Below the pieces are notes generated by a model, which was not told the origin of the DNA, did not search any database, and was given only the letters and a program-made list of their open reading frames with translations. From an uncultured Clostridium sp. (lineage in GTDB: Bacteria; Bacillota; Clostridia; Clostridiales; Clostridiaceae): a stretch of DNA of 64,000 nucleotides. Location: NCBI GenBank assembly GCA_900539375.1, contig UQBY01000015.1:1-64000 (forward strand), read 5' to 3'. This document shows positions 16,034-24,847 of this stretch, piece by piece. The position numbers and the translations under genes were made by a program. Within the stretch, counting starts at the first letter, position 1. Every line of letters starts with the position of its first letter.

Positions 16034-16543
16034 ATGGCAAAAAACATATATAACTCAAAGAATGATAAAGACATTAAGCTACAAAAGTTGTCAGAGCAAG
16101 AATTAAATAATGACCTTTCATCTTCCTATTCTCAAAATGAAAAAGCATATTTAATTGCAAACTGTACTGGAAACATTTTAGTTAAAGATACAAATGGTTT
16201 TAGATTTGTTTCTAAAGAGGAAATTTGCTATTTTGATATAAACAAATATAAAATAGTAAGTGATATTTGTATAGAAAACACTTATGACAAAAGTTATAAT
16301 ACTTTATCAGAAAATGAAACTAATGAGGAAATAGCATATACAAAGGAAGAAGAGGAAATAGTTAATGAAAATACAAATTGTACTATGTTAACTAATGATA
16401 AGAATTTAAGAAATATGAGTTTATCTCTTATGGAGAATATAAGTTATTTTCTATTTCAAACAGAAGAAGAAATAAACTTTTTTAATAACAATAAGTCATC
16501 CTCTTCTTCAGGATTAGGTGGCTATGGATTAGATTTAATATAA
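16034..16543 (+). CDS. Hypothetical protein with Ser5/Gly-rich C-terminal tail
   Basis: 169 residues, not recognised. The body is acidic and Asn-rich with three isolated cysteines (44, 65, 79) and a fourth at 116. It ends in NNNKSSSSSGLGGYGLDLI, with Ser155-159 and a Gly/Tyr tail. There is no signal peptide or membrane span. GGGAGGT lies 5 nt before ATG 16034. The stop is 12 nt before the glycosyltransferase-like gene, so the two form an operon. A short low-complexity tail next to a possible sugar transferase suggests a modification substrate; this is inference. Confidence 0.7.
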   Translation: MAKNIYNSKNDKDIKLQKLSEQELNNDLSSSYSQNEKAYLIANCTGNILVKDTNGFRFVSKEEICYFDINKYKIVSDICIENTYDKSYNTLSENETNEEIAYTKEEEEIVNENTNCTMLTNDKNLRNMSLSLMENISYFLFQTEEEINFFNNNKSSSSSGLGGYGLDLI

Positions 16544-16555
16544 GGAGTTTTTTAT

Positions 16556-17413
16556 ATGATACAAGGCTTTCATTCAAATTGGACAAAACCTTTTTTTACT
16601 CTTAACCAAAATAAAGAATATTTTATAGAGGATTTTGAAATACTTACAACAATTTTATCTGCTTTAAAATGGAGAGAATTTAATGGAAGTATAAAAATGA
16701 TAACAGATATTAATGGAGCAGAGTATTATAAAAAACTAGGCATTGAAAAGCTTTGGGATGGAGGCATATTTACTTATTTAGAGGATATACCAAAAAGTAT
16801 AAATCCTAATATTTTTTGGGCAGCAGGTAAGATTTATGCCATGAAGAAAGAAAGAATCCCCTTTGCTATGATAGATACAGATTTTATAGTATGGAGTAAT
16901 ATAGAGCCTTTACTTAAAGATAAAGAATTATGTACTATTCATAAAGAAGATTTATCCTTTGTATATCCAGGTAAAGAAAGTTTTATTATGAAAGAAAATT
17001 ATAACTTTGATAAAGAGTGGGATTGGAAAGAAAGACCTTGTAATACAGCATTTACTTATATAGCAAATGAAAAGTTTAAAAATTACTATACAAAATCCTC
17101 TATTGAATTTATGGAAAACTTAAAGTTTGGAAATGATAGGATAATAAATATGGTCTTTGCAGAGCAGAGGCTTATTTCTATGTGTAGTAAAAAAATGAAT
17201 ATTAAATCAGAAGAGCTTATTTCTTTAAATGAGTTATTTAAAAATAAACAAAAGCTTTTTACCCATATATGGGGATATAAAGACATTATGAAAAAAGATA
17301 GTGAAAAGCGAAAAGAATTTTGTATAAGATGTATAAATAGAATTATTAAAGATTATCCAGATTTTAAAGATACTTTAATAAATATTAAAGAACTAGAAAA
17401 ATATTTTTCATAA
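16556..17413 (+). CDS. DxD-motif glycosyltransferase-like protein (DUF6734 type)
   Basis: 285 residues. MIDTDFIVW (105-113) has the DxD metal/nucleotide-sugar motif of GT-A enzymes at a strand end. ERPCNTAFTYI (159-169), AEQRL (202-206) and HIWGYK (237-242) are further likely active-site blocks. The layout resembles the DUF6734 group, which I recognise only by pattern; no activity is established for it. No signal peptide, so cytoplasmic. Co-transcribed with the Ser-tailed protein upstream, a possible acceptor. It is not surrounded by capsule or teichoic acid genes. Confidence 0.6.
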   Translation: MIQGFHSNWTKPFFTLNQNKEYFIEDFEILTTILSALKWREFNGSIKMITDINGAEYYKKLGIEKLWDGGIFTYLEDIPKSINPNIFWAAGKIYAMKKERIPFAMIDTDFIVWSNIEPLLKDKELCTIHKEDLSFVYPGKESFIMKENYNFDKEWDWKERPCNTAFTYIANEKFKNYYTKSSIEFMENLKFGNDRIINMVFAEQRLISMCSKKMNIKSEELISLNELFKNKQKLFTHIWGYKDIMKKDSEKRKEFCIRCINRIIKDYPDFKDTLINIKELEKYFS

Positions 17414-17434
17414 ATATATTTTATAGTGTATAAT
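17405..17434 (+). promoter_or_regulatory. Candidate promoter of the lipoprotein cyclophilin
   Basis: TATAAT at 17429-17434 preceded by TG; a weak minus-35 TTTTCA at 17405-17410 with an 18-nt spacer. It overlaps the 3' end of the preceding gene. Confidence 0.4.
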
Positions 17435-17465
17435 AAAAAAGATAAATAGAAGGGAGAAAAGGATT

Positions 17466-18110
17466 ATGAGAATAAAAAAAAGAATAGCTTTAGTAGCTAT
17501 AGCAATTTTAACTTGCTTATCATTAGTTGCTTGTGGAAGTAATGATAAACAAACAAAAGACACTGATTCAGCAAAAAAAGAAAACCCAACAGCAACTATA
17601 GTAGTAAAGGATTACGGAAATATAGAACTTGAACTTTATCCTGAAATTGCACCAAACACAGTAAATAACTTTATTTCTTTAGCTAATAAAGGATTTTATG
17701 ATGGATTAACTTTTCATAGAGTTATAAAAGATTTTATGATTCAAGGAGGAGACCCAAAAGGTGATGGAACAGGTGGTCCTGGTTATTGCATAAAGGGAGA
17801 ATTTACTTCAAATGGCTTTGAAAATAACTTAAAGCATACTAAAGGAGTAATATCTATGGCAAGACTTATGTATCCTTTAGATTCTGCTGGAAGCCAATTT
17901 TTTATAATGACATCTGATACAGAATCTTTAGATGGGGATTATGCTGCTTTTGGAAAGGTTACATCTGGTCTTGAAATTCTTGATAAAATACAAAATGTTG
18001 AAACAGATAGTGAAGACAAGCCTTTAAAAGATGTAGTTATTGAAAAAATTACAGTTGATACTAAAGGAGTTACATATAAAGAACCAGAAACTTTAGAAGA
18101 GGTACAATAA
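17466..18110 (+). CDS. Lipoprotein peptidyl-prolyl cis-trans isomerase (cyclophilin)
   Basis: 214 residues. The lipoprotein signal peptide ends in LVACG, with Cys23 the lipidated residue. The cyclophilin domain starts near residue 40, with catalytic and binding runs FHRVIKDFMIQGGDP, GTGGPGY and SAGSQFFIMT. It catalyses proline isomerisation on exported proteins at the outer face of the membrane, a role played by PrsA in many Firmicutes. AAGGGAGAAAAGG precedes ATG 17466. Single gene with its own terminator. Confidence 0.93.
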   Translation: MRIKKRIALVAIAILTCLSLVACGSNDKQTKDTDSAKKENPTATIVVKDYGNIELELYPEIAPNTVNNFISLANKGFYDGLTFHRVIKDFMIQGGDPKGDGTGGPGYCIKGEFTSNGFENNLKHTKGVISMARLMYPLDSAGSQFFIMTSDTESLDGDYAAFGKVTSGLEILDKIQNVETDSEDKPLKDVVIEKITVDTKGVTYKEPETLEEVQ

Positions 18111-18130
18111 TAAAAATTAATTAAATTAAG

Positions 18131-18162
18131 AAAGAAGAGGGGAATTTTTCCTCTCTCTTTTT
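18131..18162 (+). terminator. Terminator after cyclophilin gene
   Basis: AGAAGAGG...TTCCTCTCT stem with a GG bulge in 18133-18156, followed by CTTTTTG. Imperfect but well placed. Confidence 0.6.
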
Positions 18163-18252
18163 GTTGTATAAAGCTAATATTTTCACGCTTTTGTAATATA
18201 TTTATTATATAATATAAGTATACAAAGAATATAGAAAAATGAGGTGATTTGT

Positions 18253-19614
18253 ATGAAATCAAAGAATATTTCTAGAGTAGAAAGGGCTAAAAAGGCACAG
18301 AAAAAAAGAATTTATGTAATAATAAGTACTATTTTAATCTTTTTGCTATGTATTACTATATACTTATATACTAGTTTTGATTCTTATAAATCAATGGGAA
18401 TAATGTATAATGAGATTTCTGCTATTAATATAACTTCTATGCCATCACCTCCTAACAATATTAAATTAGATAATATAGATGAAATAAAAGAATTTATTAA
18501 TACATTAAATAAAGTTAAGTTAAAAAGAATAGAAAATAAAGAAAAAGAAAATGGATGGATATATACAGTTAAATTAAGTGGTAATAAAGAATATGTATTA
18601 CAAATATCAAGTAAAAATGAAATAATTATAAATGATGAAAAATATAAAACTGAAAATATAGAGCTCCTTAAAAACTACATTAAAGGGTTAATAGAAAAAG
18701 ATTCTAGTAGCATAGAAACAGAAAGTGTTACTAATGGTAATGAGAATAATAGAGAAGAAACTAGTTCAGCTAATGCGAGTACAACTGTAGCTGAAAACCA
18801 TTCAGTAGATGAAAATAAGGATAATAATGAAATTAATAATGATAACAAGACGAATATAGAAGAAGAGGGAAATGATAAGCCTAAATATTCCTATGGAAAA
18901 TATACAATTTCTAAAAGTGATGCCTCAACAGAAAATATAGGATTTTGGTTTGGTCGTAATAAAGATTTTAAAAGACCAGAGGCTCCATTAACTATTGAGG
19001 ATTTTAAAAAGTATAATGCTTATTATTTAGGAGAAGATGAAAAGGTTATCTATTTAACTTTTGATGAAGGATTAAATAATACCCAGGCAGAGAAAAATTT
19101 AGATACATTAAAAAAGCATAATATAAAAGGAACATTTTTTGTTACAAAAGGATTTATTGAAGCTAATACAGATATTGTAAAGAGAATGGTTAATGAAGGA
19201 CATGTTGTTGGAAATCATACATATAATCATCCTAATATGGCACAAACTGCAGAAGAAAATCCAGAACAATTTATAAAAGAACTTGCTATAACTGAAGATA
19301 CCTTTAAAAACCTTGTAGGAACTGAAATGGATAAAGTATTAAGATTTCCAGAAGGAACCTTTAGCGAATGTACAATGGATTATGCAAATGAAATGGGCTA
19401 CAAATGTATATTTTGGAGTTTTGCCTATAAAGATTGGAATGCTGAATGGAATGATAAAGATTATGCTTTAGATTGGATGAAAACCTATAGCCATAATGGA
19501 GCTATTTATTTATTACATGGAGTTAATAAAGCTAACGCTGATGCTTTAGATGAATTTATAACTTATATGGACAGTGAAGGATATAGATTTGATGTTGTAA
19601 CAAATTTAAACTAA
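18253..19614 (+). CDS. Membrane-anchored PdaA-like polysaccharide deacetylase
   Basis: 453 residues from ATG 18253 (the GTG at 18244 is in the GAGGTG ribosome site). Order: basic N-terminus, one membrane span (about 21-40), a small folded region (45-145), an acidic Asn/Ser/Glu-rich linker (about 149-212), and a NodB deacetylase domain. The NodB motifs are TFDEG (269-273, Glu in place of the second Asp as in PdaA), NHTYNH (His322 and His326), RFPEG (364-368), and LLHG (His422). PdaA deacetylates N-acetylmuramic acid during cortex muramic-delta-lactam synthesis. The anchor and linker make it longer than the usual PdaA. Confidence 0.85.
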   Translation: MKSKNISRVERAKKAQKKRIYVIISTILIFLLCITIYLYTSFDSYKSMGIMYNEISAINITSMPSPPNNIKLDNIDEIKEFINTLNKVKLKRIENKEKENGWIYTVKLSGNKEYVLQISSKNEIIINDEKYKTENIELLKNYIKGLIEKDSSSIETESVTNGNENNREETSSANASTTVAENHSVDENKDNNEINNDNKTNIEEEGNDKPKYSYGKYTISKSDASTENIGFWFGRNKDFKRPEAPLTIEDFKKYNAYYLGEDEKVIYLTFDEGLNNTQAEKNLDTLKKHNIKGTFFVTKGFIEANTDIVKRMVNEGHVVGNHTYNHPNMAQTAEENPEQFIKELAITEDTFKNLVGTEMDKVLRFPEGTFSECTMDYANEMGYKCIFWSFAYKDWNAEWNDKDYALDWMKTYSHNGAIYLLHGVNKANADALDEFITYMDSEGYRFDVVTNLN

Positions 19615-19632
19615 TTAGTTATTATTAAAATT

Positions 19633-19684
19633 AAAATTAGCTAAGTTTTTAAAATTATATTTTATAAGCTTGGCTAATTTTTTT
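19633..19684 (+). terminator. Terminator after the deacetylase gene
   Basis: AAAATTAGCTAAG at 19633-19645 pairs with CTTGGCTAATTTT at 19669-19681 (one G-U), then T-run. Confidence 0.75.
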
Positions 19685-20083
19685 CTTAAAATTCTAATAT
19701 TAAATTTCAAATAAAGATTTATTATTTTTATACAAGTTAGATTAAAACAATAATTAATTGACTTTAACTTACCTTAATTAAAACTTTATAAAACTAATGA
19801 AAAGAAATTCTTAAACTTATTTATTTTATTGAACTTTATAATAAATGTATACATTTTTAAGTTAATCATAAAAAATCTAAATATGAATAAAATTTAAATA
19901 AATTGAAGTGATTTTAGAAAATTGATTTTAACAAAATTTAAATTTTGAAATTCTTTAAATTTTAGTAAGTGTATGTTTTTAATTTATTTAAAATTAATTT
20001 TTTGTGAAAATCGATGATTAATTAATGATTTTTTTATATTAAAATTCGTTTTTTTCTTTTATCTTTTTTAAAAATAAATATAT
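19685..20083. other. AT-rich gene-free stretch
   Basis: About 400 nt with no open frame with a ribosome site, no recognisable RNA gene and no long repeat. Composition is dominated by A/T runs. The regulatory part of the gap begins at 20084. Confidence 0.6.
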
Positions 20084-20113
20084 AATTTCGCTAAATTGAC
20101 ATTTAGCGAAATT
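20084..20113. promoter_or_regulatory. Perfect 13-bp inverted repeat upstream of the HTH-recombinase gene
   Basis: AATTTCGCTAAAT at 20084-20096 and ATTTAGCGAAATT at 20101-20113, loop TGAC. A third copy of the AGCGAAA element occurs at 20129-20135 between the minus-35 and minus-10 of the promoter below. Could be an operator, or a recombinase core site read as two ~11-bp arms around an 8-bp centre. Confidence 0.65.
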
Positions 20114-20120
20114 TATTATA

Positions 20121-20149
20121 TTGAAAAAGCGAAACATTTGTGATATAGT
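20121..20149 (+). promoter_or_regulatory. Sigma-A promoter of the HTH-recombinase gene
   Basis: TTGAAA at 20121-20126, 17-nt spacer, TATAGT at 20144-20149. The transcript would start about 35 nt before the ATG at 20194; AGGAGG lies at 20174-20179. Confidence 0.7.
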
Positions 20150-20193
20150 ATTTATAAGGGTTTAAAGGCATTTTAGGAGGTAAATCTTTAACT

Positions 20194-21591
20194 ATGAATA
20201 ATAATAAAAACGAAAAATACAAAAATTATGAATATCCTGAAGAAATTAATGAACTTTTAAATATATTTTTAACTTATCAGGATAAAATTATAATAAAAAC
20301 TTTAAAGGAAAACTTAGAAAAAAACTTAAATAAAGAGCCATATTATTATCTTTTACAAGATTTATATATTTTATACATAAAACATAAAATAAAAACTTCA
20401 AAGCTTAGTGAAATTTATAATGTTAATATTAGAACTATACAAATTTGGATAAAAGATTCTGGTCTTAGAGAAATTTATTTGAAAGAAAAACAAAGGTTAG
20501 ATAAAGTCAAAGGAAAAAAGAAGAAGAAGAAAAAGAAAGAAACAAAAAAACAACAAGAAGAAATTAAACTAGAGCCTAAAAAAAATATTAACAATGATTT
20601 GATTTCAAGTTTATTAGAAATGGATATAATAAATAATGATTACCCAGAGTTTCTTAATGGTTTTATTGATTATTATGAAGTTATAAAAGGAAAATCTAAA
20701 AATACTGTTAATGGATATATTATTGATATTTCATTATTTTTAAAATTTATGAAGGTTTATAAAGGTGAAGAAAAAGAAGCTAAAAAAATCGAAGATGTAA
20801 AAATAAATAATATAACTAAAGATTTTTTAAGAAAAATAACCCTTACAGATTTATTTGCTTTTCTTTCTTATACAGAAAAAGTAAGAGAAAATGGAAGCTA
20901 TACCCGTTCTAGAAAAGTTTCTGCTTTAAGAGCTTTCTTTGGATATCTTCATCAAAAAGCTAAAATTATAGATGAAAATCCTGCTTTAGAATTAGAAACT
21001 CCTAAAAAAGAAAAAAGAAATCCAATATATCTTACTTTAGAACAATGTAAAATACTTTTAAATTCTATGGATAAAAAAGATAAAAACTATCCTAGAGATT
21101 ATTGTATTTTTGTCTTATTTTTAAATTGTGGTATGAGAATTTCTGAGCTTTGTTCTATACAGATAAAAAGAATAAAAAATGATACTCTTACAATTGTAGG
21201 TAAAGGAAATAAAGAAAGAACTGTTTATTTAAACCATGCTTGTTTAAAAGCTATTGAAAATTATTTAAAAGTAAGGGATGATTCTAAAGCTACTTTAGAA
21301 AATAAAGAATATCTTTTTTTATCATCTCAACATAAAAAAATAAATAAAAGAACTGTTGAAATTATGGTTAAGAAAAAAATTCAAGAAGCTGGGCTTACAG
21401 ATGCTAAATACACCCCTCACAAATTAAGACATACAGCAGCTACTCTTATGTATAAACATGGAAATGTTGATATAAGAAGCCTTCAAGGAATACTTGGCCA
21501 TGAAAGTATTTCTACAACTCAAATATATACCCATATTGATGATGAAACTTTAAGAGAAGCTATAAAATCAAACCCTTTAGCAGATATATAA
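20194..21591 (+). CDS. Tyrosine recombinase (XerC/D-like) with N-terminal HTH extension
   Basis: 465 residues, about 160 longer than XerC/XerD. Residues 1-100 are extra and contain a helix-turn-helix-like run (KLSEIYNVNIRTIQIWIKDS, 70-89). A lysine-rich linker (105-120) follows, then a SAM-like core-binding domain (about 150-265) and the catalytic domain. The full catalytic set is present: Arg315 (CGMRISEL), Lys337 (GKGNKE), His409-x2-Arg412 (HKLRH), His436 (LGHES) and Tyr445 (TTQIYTH). It is thus a competent recombinase, unlike the Xer paralogue at 1995-2873. No phage or transposon genes adjoin. A role as the functional Xer of this chromosome or as a regulated site-specific switch is open. 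Confidence 0.85.
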   Translation: MNNNKNEKYKNYEYPEEINELLNIFLTYQDKIIIKTLKENLEKNLNKEPYYYLLQDLYILYIKHKIKTSKLSEIYNVNIRTIQIWIKDSGLREIYLKEKQRLDKVKGKKKKKKKKETKKQQEEIKLEPKKNINNDLISSLLEMDIINNDYPEFLNGFIDYYEVIKGKSKNTVNGYIIDISLFLKFMKVYKGEEKEAKKIEDVKINNITKDFLRKITLTDLFAFLSYTEKVRENGSYTRSRKVSALRAFFGYLHQKAKIIDENPALELETPKKEKRNPIYLTLEQCKILLNSMDKKDKNYPRDYCIFVLFLNCGMRISELCSIQIKRIKNDTLTIVGKGNKERTVYLNHACLKAIENYLKVRDDSKATLENKEYLFLSSQHKKINKRTVEIMVKKKIQEAGLTDAKYTPHKLRHTAATLMYKHGNVDIRSLQGILGHESISTTQIYTHIDDETLREAIKSNPLADI

Positions 21592-21596
21592 TAAAA

Positions 21597-21673
21597 AAGA
21601 CTGTGGCACATTATAATATATACTTAACAAAGGACTATATACTGTATATTATTTCTTGATGCCACAGCCTTTT
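21597..21673. terminator. Bidirectional terminator
   Basis: AAGACTGTGGCA ending at 21608 pairs with TGCCACAGCCTT at 21660-21671 (one mismatch), with A-run before and T-run after. Lies between convergent genes. Confidence 0.75.
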
Positions 21674-21687
21674 AATCTATTTAAATT

Positions 21688-23997
21688 TTAAATTAGTTCT
21701 AATAACTTTAATACTTCTTTAGCTATGTTTCTTTCTTTTCCTATGTAAGGAAAGCAATGTATATGTATAGCTGGATTAAAGTTTAGTTCTATTATTCCAT
21801 ATTCAGAATTTTCATCTTTAAAATCTTTAATCATCATATCAACACCACAAATATTAGCACCAATTGCTTTTGCACAATTAACAGCTATTAATTTAAACCT
21901 TTCTGGCATATTATCTGTATAATCTACACTATCTCCTCCTGTGCTTATATTAGAGTTTTCTCTTAAATAAATAAGCTCCTCTTTTTCAGGAATATAATTT
22001 ATATCTTTATTACTTTGTTTTAAAAATAATTTTGCATTTTCATCAAGGTTTATTTTTTCTAAAGGTGTTTTATACCCTTTTCCCCTTAGCGAACCTTTGT
22101 TCTTCTCCATAACAAGTTCCTCTATGGTATTTATTCCATTTCCTAAAACATTAGCTGGTACTCTATGAAGAACTCCTGCTACCTTGTCTCCTATTACTAA
22201 AAATCTATATTCCTTTCCTACTATAAATTCTTCTACTAAAACTGTATTATCATAACTAAAGGCAATATTTAAAGCCTTTATTATATCCTCTTCTTCCTCT
22301 ACTCCTTTAGGGAAAATACTTATTCCAAGACCAAAGTTTGTAGATTTAGGCTTTACTACTATAGGTTTTTTAATAAATTCTCCAATTTTATATTTTGCCT
22401 CTTCAATAGAATGAAATTCCATTCCCTTTGGTACTCTTATTTTAGCATCTTTTAATACCTTTTTAGTAACTACCTTATTCTCCATCATTAAAACTGAAAC
22501 ATAATTGTCTTTAGAAGTTTTAGTAGCTTGTTTTACATATTCAGTTTTATTATCTTTCTTAAGAGATATAAAGTTTTCACTTTTATCAATAACCTCTACC
22601 CTTATTCCCCTTTTAATTGACTCTTTCATAAGAATTTCAGTAGATAATTCCATATCTTCATAACCTAAGAATTTAAATCTATTTTTAAAAGCTTCTTCTT
22701 TATATTTCTTAGCTAAGTTAATATGAGCATTTACATAGCCTTCTTCTTTTACTCTTTCTAAAATCTTATAAGAATAAGTTAATTTAAAGTCTTTAACCTT
22801 ACTAATTTCAAAATCTATTATATCTTCTTTTCCTAATTTAAGTTCTTTATTAATTATTTCTATTTCTCTTAAAATTTCTAAAGCCCACTTTTCTTTAGAA
22901 ATTTCCTCTCCATATAGTTTTAGAGTTATATCATTATTTCCATACTGTGAAATTGCCCTTTCATTAAATAAGGCTTCTTCTTGCCAAGCTTTATAATCAC
23001 TTTCTTCTTTTATAAGTAAAAATAAATTAAATAATTGAAGAAAGTTTAAATCTTTAAGGCTTATACCAGACTTATCAAAGGGATTAATATCTATATTTCT
23101 ATATTCTAAATAATATATACCCTCTGTTAATAAAGAGTTTAATAAATCCTTTTTATTTTTTGCCTTTAGTCTTACTGTGCTATATAGTTCTTTATGATTT
23201 TGAATGTATTTGTTGTCTACCCAGTTCTTTATGCTATCTACATAACCCTTAACAGAATAATAATCAGGATATAATTCTCTATTATTTTTATATCCACCCT
23301 CTCCATTTCTATAGGATACTAAACCAGTCTTTGAAAAAGTATTCTTTGAAATTTTCTCTAAAAAGTTAGTATCTTTTTCTATATAGCTTTCATGAACAAG
23401 GCTACTTGAGCCTAATAAGTATATAATAAGCCAGCTATATCTTAAATAATTTCTTGTAACCTTTAAATATAAATTATCTTTAAAGGTTTTATAATCTTCC
23501 TTTGTATTAGTATTTTTAAATAACTTTTTTATTATATCTTCATCAAAAGAAAAATTATAATGAATTCCAGATATAAGTTGCTTTTTACTACCATACTTTT
23601 TAACAAGGTTTTCTCTATATAATCTAGCTTCAATGCCTTCTATAGAATCATCAAAACTAGCTATTTTTATACTATCTTTTTCCTTTGGTATTATACAAGG
23701 CATTGACTCTGGCCATAAATATTCATCTTTCATTTCAAGAGTAGAAATATCATAAAGATTAATTAAAAAATTATAGGCTTCTTCACTACTTTTAAAGGTA
23801 GGAGTTATAAGCTCTAACTGACTTTCAGCAAAGTCTGTTGTTATATATGGATTTTTAAGCTTATTTCCAAAAACAGAAGGATGATTTTCTTTAGATAATA
23901 CTCCATTTTTATAAACTCTTAATCCTTCTCTTTCTATACCTATATTTCCTTTTAAAAGTTCTTTCCCATTAAATAATTCTTTTAATTTCTGTAACAT
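21688..23997 (-). CDS. gshF: Bifunctional glutamate-cysteine ligase/glutathione synthetase
   Basis: 769 residues, the length of the fused GshF (GshAB). The N-terminal half is a glutamate-cysteine ligase (GNIGIEREGLRVYKNG near the start; NREL and QLELITPTF). The C-terminal part, from about residue 480, is an ATP-grasp domain (KPIVVKPKSTNFGLGI, VEEFIVGKEYRFLVI, EYGIIELNFNPA). It makes gamma-glutamylcysteine and then glutathione in one protein, as known in streptococci, Listeria and some clostridia, and supports thiol defence. Single gene; a possible minus-10 TATAAT lies at 24041-24036 upstream. Confidence 0.93.
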   Translation of the reverse strand: MLQKLKELFNGKELLKGNIGIEREGLRVYKNGVLSKENHPSVFGNKLKNPYITTDFAESQLELITPTFKSSEEAYNFLINLYDISTLEMKDEYLWPESMPCIIPKEKDSIKIASFDDSIEGIEARLYRENLVKKYGSKKQLISGIHYNFSFDEDIIKKLFKNTNTKEDYKTFKDNLYLKVTRNYLRYSWLIIYLLGSSSLVHESYIEKDTNFLEKISKNTFSKTGLVSYRNGEGGYKNNRELYPDYYSVKGYVDSIKNWVDNKYIQNHKELYSTVRLKAKNKKDLLNSLLTEGIYYLEYRNIDINPFDKSGISLKDLNFLQLFNLFLLIKEESDYKAWQEEALFNERAISQYGNNDITLKLYGEEISKEKWALEILREIEIINKELKLGKEDIIDFEISKVKDFKLTYSYKILERVKEEGYVNAHINLAKKYKEEAFKNRFKFLGYEDMELSTEILMKESIKRGIRVEVIDKSENFISLKKDNKTEYVKQATKTSKDNYVSVLMMENKVVTKKVLKDAKIRVPKGMEFHSIEEAKYKIGEFIKKPIVVKPKSTNFGLGISIFPKGVEEEEDIIKALNIAFSYDNTVLVEEFIVGKEYRFLVIGDKVAGVLHRVPANVLGNGINTIEELVMEKNKGSLRGKGYKTPLEKINLDENAKLFLKQSNKDINYIPEKEELIYLRENSNISTGGDSVDYTDNMPERFKLIAVNCAKAIGANICGVDMMIKDFKDENSEYGIIELNFNPAIHIHCFPYIGKERNIAKEVLKLLELI

Positions 23998-24060
23998 TTT
24001 TAACTCCTTTTATATTATTTACACAAAATACATTTATTATACTATACTTTCTGCTTTTTC

Positions 24061-24198
24061 TTAAAAAAATTTTTTAAACTCTTTTATTCCTTCATCAATC
24101 TCAGATAAATTTTTAATATATATGCTTTTTGTGAAGTTTTTCTTAAGGTTATCTTCTTTTATGAAATTTTTTCCTAAAACACATCCTTTAACAGTCAT
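24061..24198 (-). CDS. Small hypothetical basic protein (45 aa)
   Basis: Forty-five codons from ATG 24198 to TAA 24061, preceded by GAGAGGATTAATT. The sequence is basic and helical (KGCVLGKNFIKEDNLKKNF at the start). It fills most of the 300-nt gap between gshF and the lipoprotein gene. Composition fits coding DNA; no family recognised. Confidence 0.5.
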   Translation of the reverse strand: MTVKGCVLGKNFIKEDNLKKNFTKSIYIKNLSEIDEGIKEFKKFF

Positions 24199-24213
24199 AA
24201 TTAATCCTCTCCA

Positions 24214-24250
24214 TAATAAAAATCCCCATAAACATAGTAACTTATGGATT
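24214..24250 (-). terminator. Probable terminator of the lipoprotein gene
   Basis: CCATAA at 24226-24231 and TTATGG at 24242-24247. On the minus strand the stem is followed by GGATTTTTATT. Weak stem, good T-run. Confidence 0.45.
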
Positions 24251-24298
24251 CTTTTAATATGATTATACCATAACTTATTATATTTATAGGGCTTTTAA

Positions 24299-24844
24299 TT
24301 ATTTCAATAAGGAATTTCCTAATGTATCATTTAAAGTTTTTAATACCTTTTCGTTGTCGCCATCATATACAACAACAATTCTTCCCTTTTTATAAATATG
24401 GGCTTTTTTATTCCACTTAACATCTTTATTATTAATTGTAGCTCCATTATTAGCTACTGTGCTTAAATCATTTTTTAAAGTAGAAGCATCATCTTCATCA
24501 TATTCATAAACAGATACCCTTTCTCCATCTATTATATAATCTTTATTATCAATAGAAAAATGAGATTGAGAAGCTTCTGTTTCTTCTACCTTAGCACCAG
24601 ATTTTTCTAAGTCCTTTTTAAAATCAGCTTCATTATAAGTCATAGTTGTATCTGTAATATTATCAACTATATTTTTAGCTCCTTCACCAACATCTTTTAC
24701 AGCATCACCAACAGTATTTGCTCCTTCTTCAATTACATTTCCTGCTGTATTATTTCCATCATTAGTTTTTCCACAACCACATCCAGCTAAAGATAAGCTT
24801 AGTCCTAAGGAAAGAATAAGACAAGTTAATTTCTTTTTATTCAT
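24299..24844 (-). CDS. Hypothetical lipoprotein
   Basis: 181 residues with a lipoprotein signal (LSLSLAGC, Cys22) followed by a Gly/Asn-rich spacer with repeated VGDAVKDVGEGAKN-type helical turns, and a C-terminal alpha/beta domain (about 70-181). It is exported and membrane-anchored. Function unknown. The ATG is preceded by GAGGTGATTTTTTT, which is buried in a long leader stem (24848-24904). Confidence 0.8.
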   Translation of the reverse strand: MNKKKLTCLILSLGLSLSLAGCGCGKTNDGNNTAGNVIEEGANTVGDAVKDVGEGAKNIVDNITDTTMTYNEADFKKDLEKSGAKVEETEASQSHFSIDNKDYIIDGERVSVYEYDEDDASTLKNDLSTVANNGATINNKDVKWNKKAHIYKKGRIVVVYDGDNEKVLKTLNDTLGNSLLK

Positions 24845-24847
24845 AAA

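Noticed and set aside
15429..16543. NrdG as a radical-SAM maturase for the Ser-tailed protein
   Set aside because: NrdG is clearly the NrdD activase (CxxxCxxC, fused operon) and a terminator separates it from the Ser-tailed gene.
19685..20083. Riboswitch or structured RNA in the long gap
   Set aside because: No recognisable conserved core or strong hairpin; only AT runs.
20194..21591. Integrase of a prophage or integrative element
   Set aside because: No phage, conjugation or att-like direct repeat around it; neighbours are core genes. Kept as a stand-alone recombinase.
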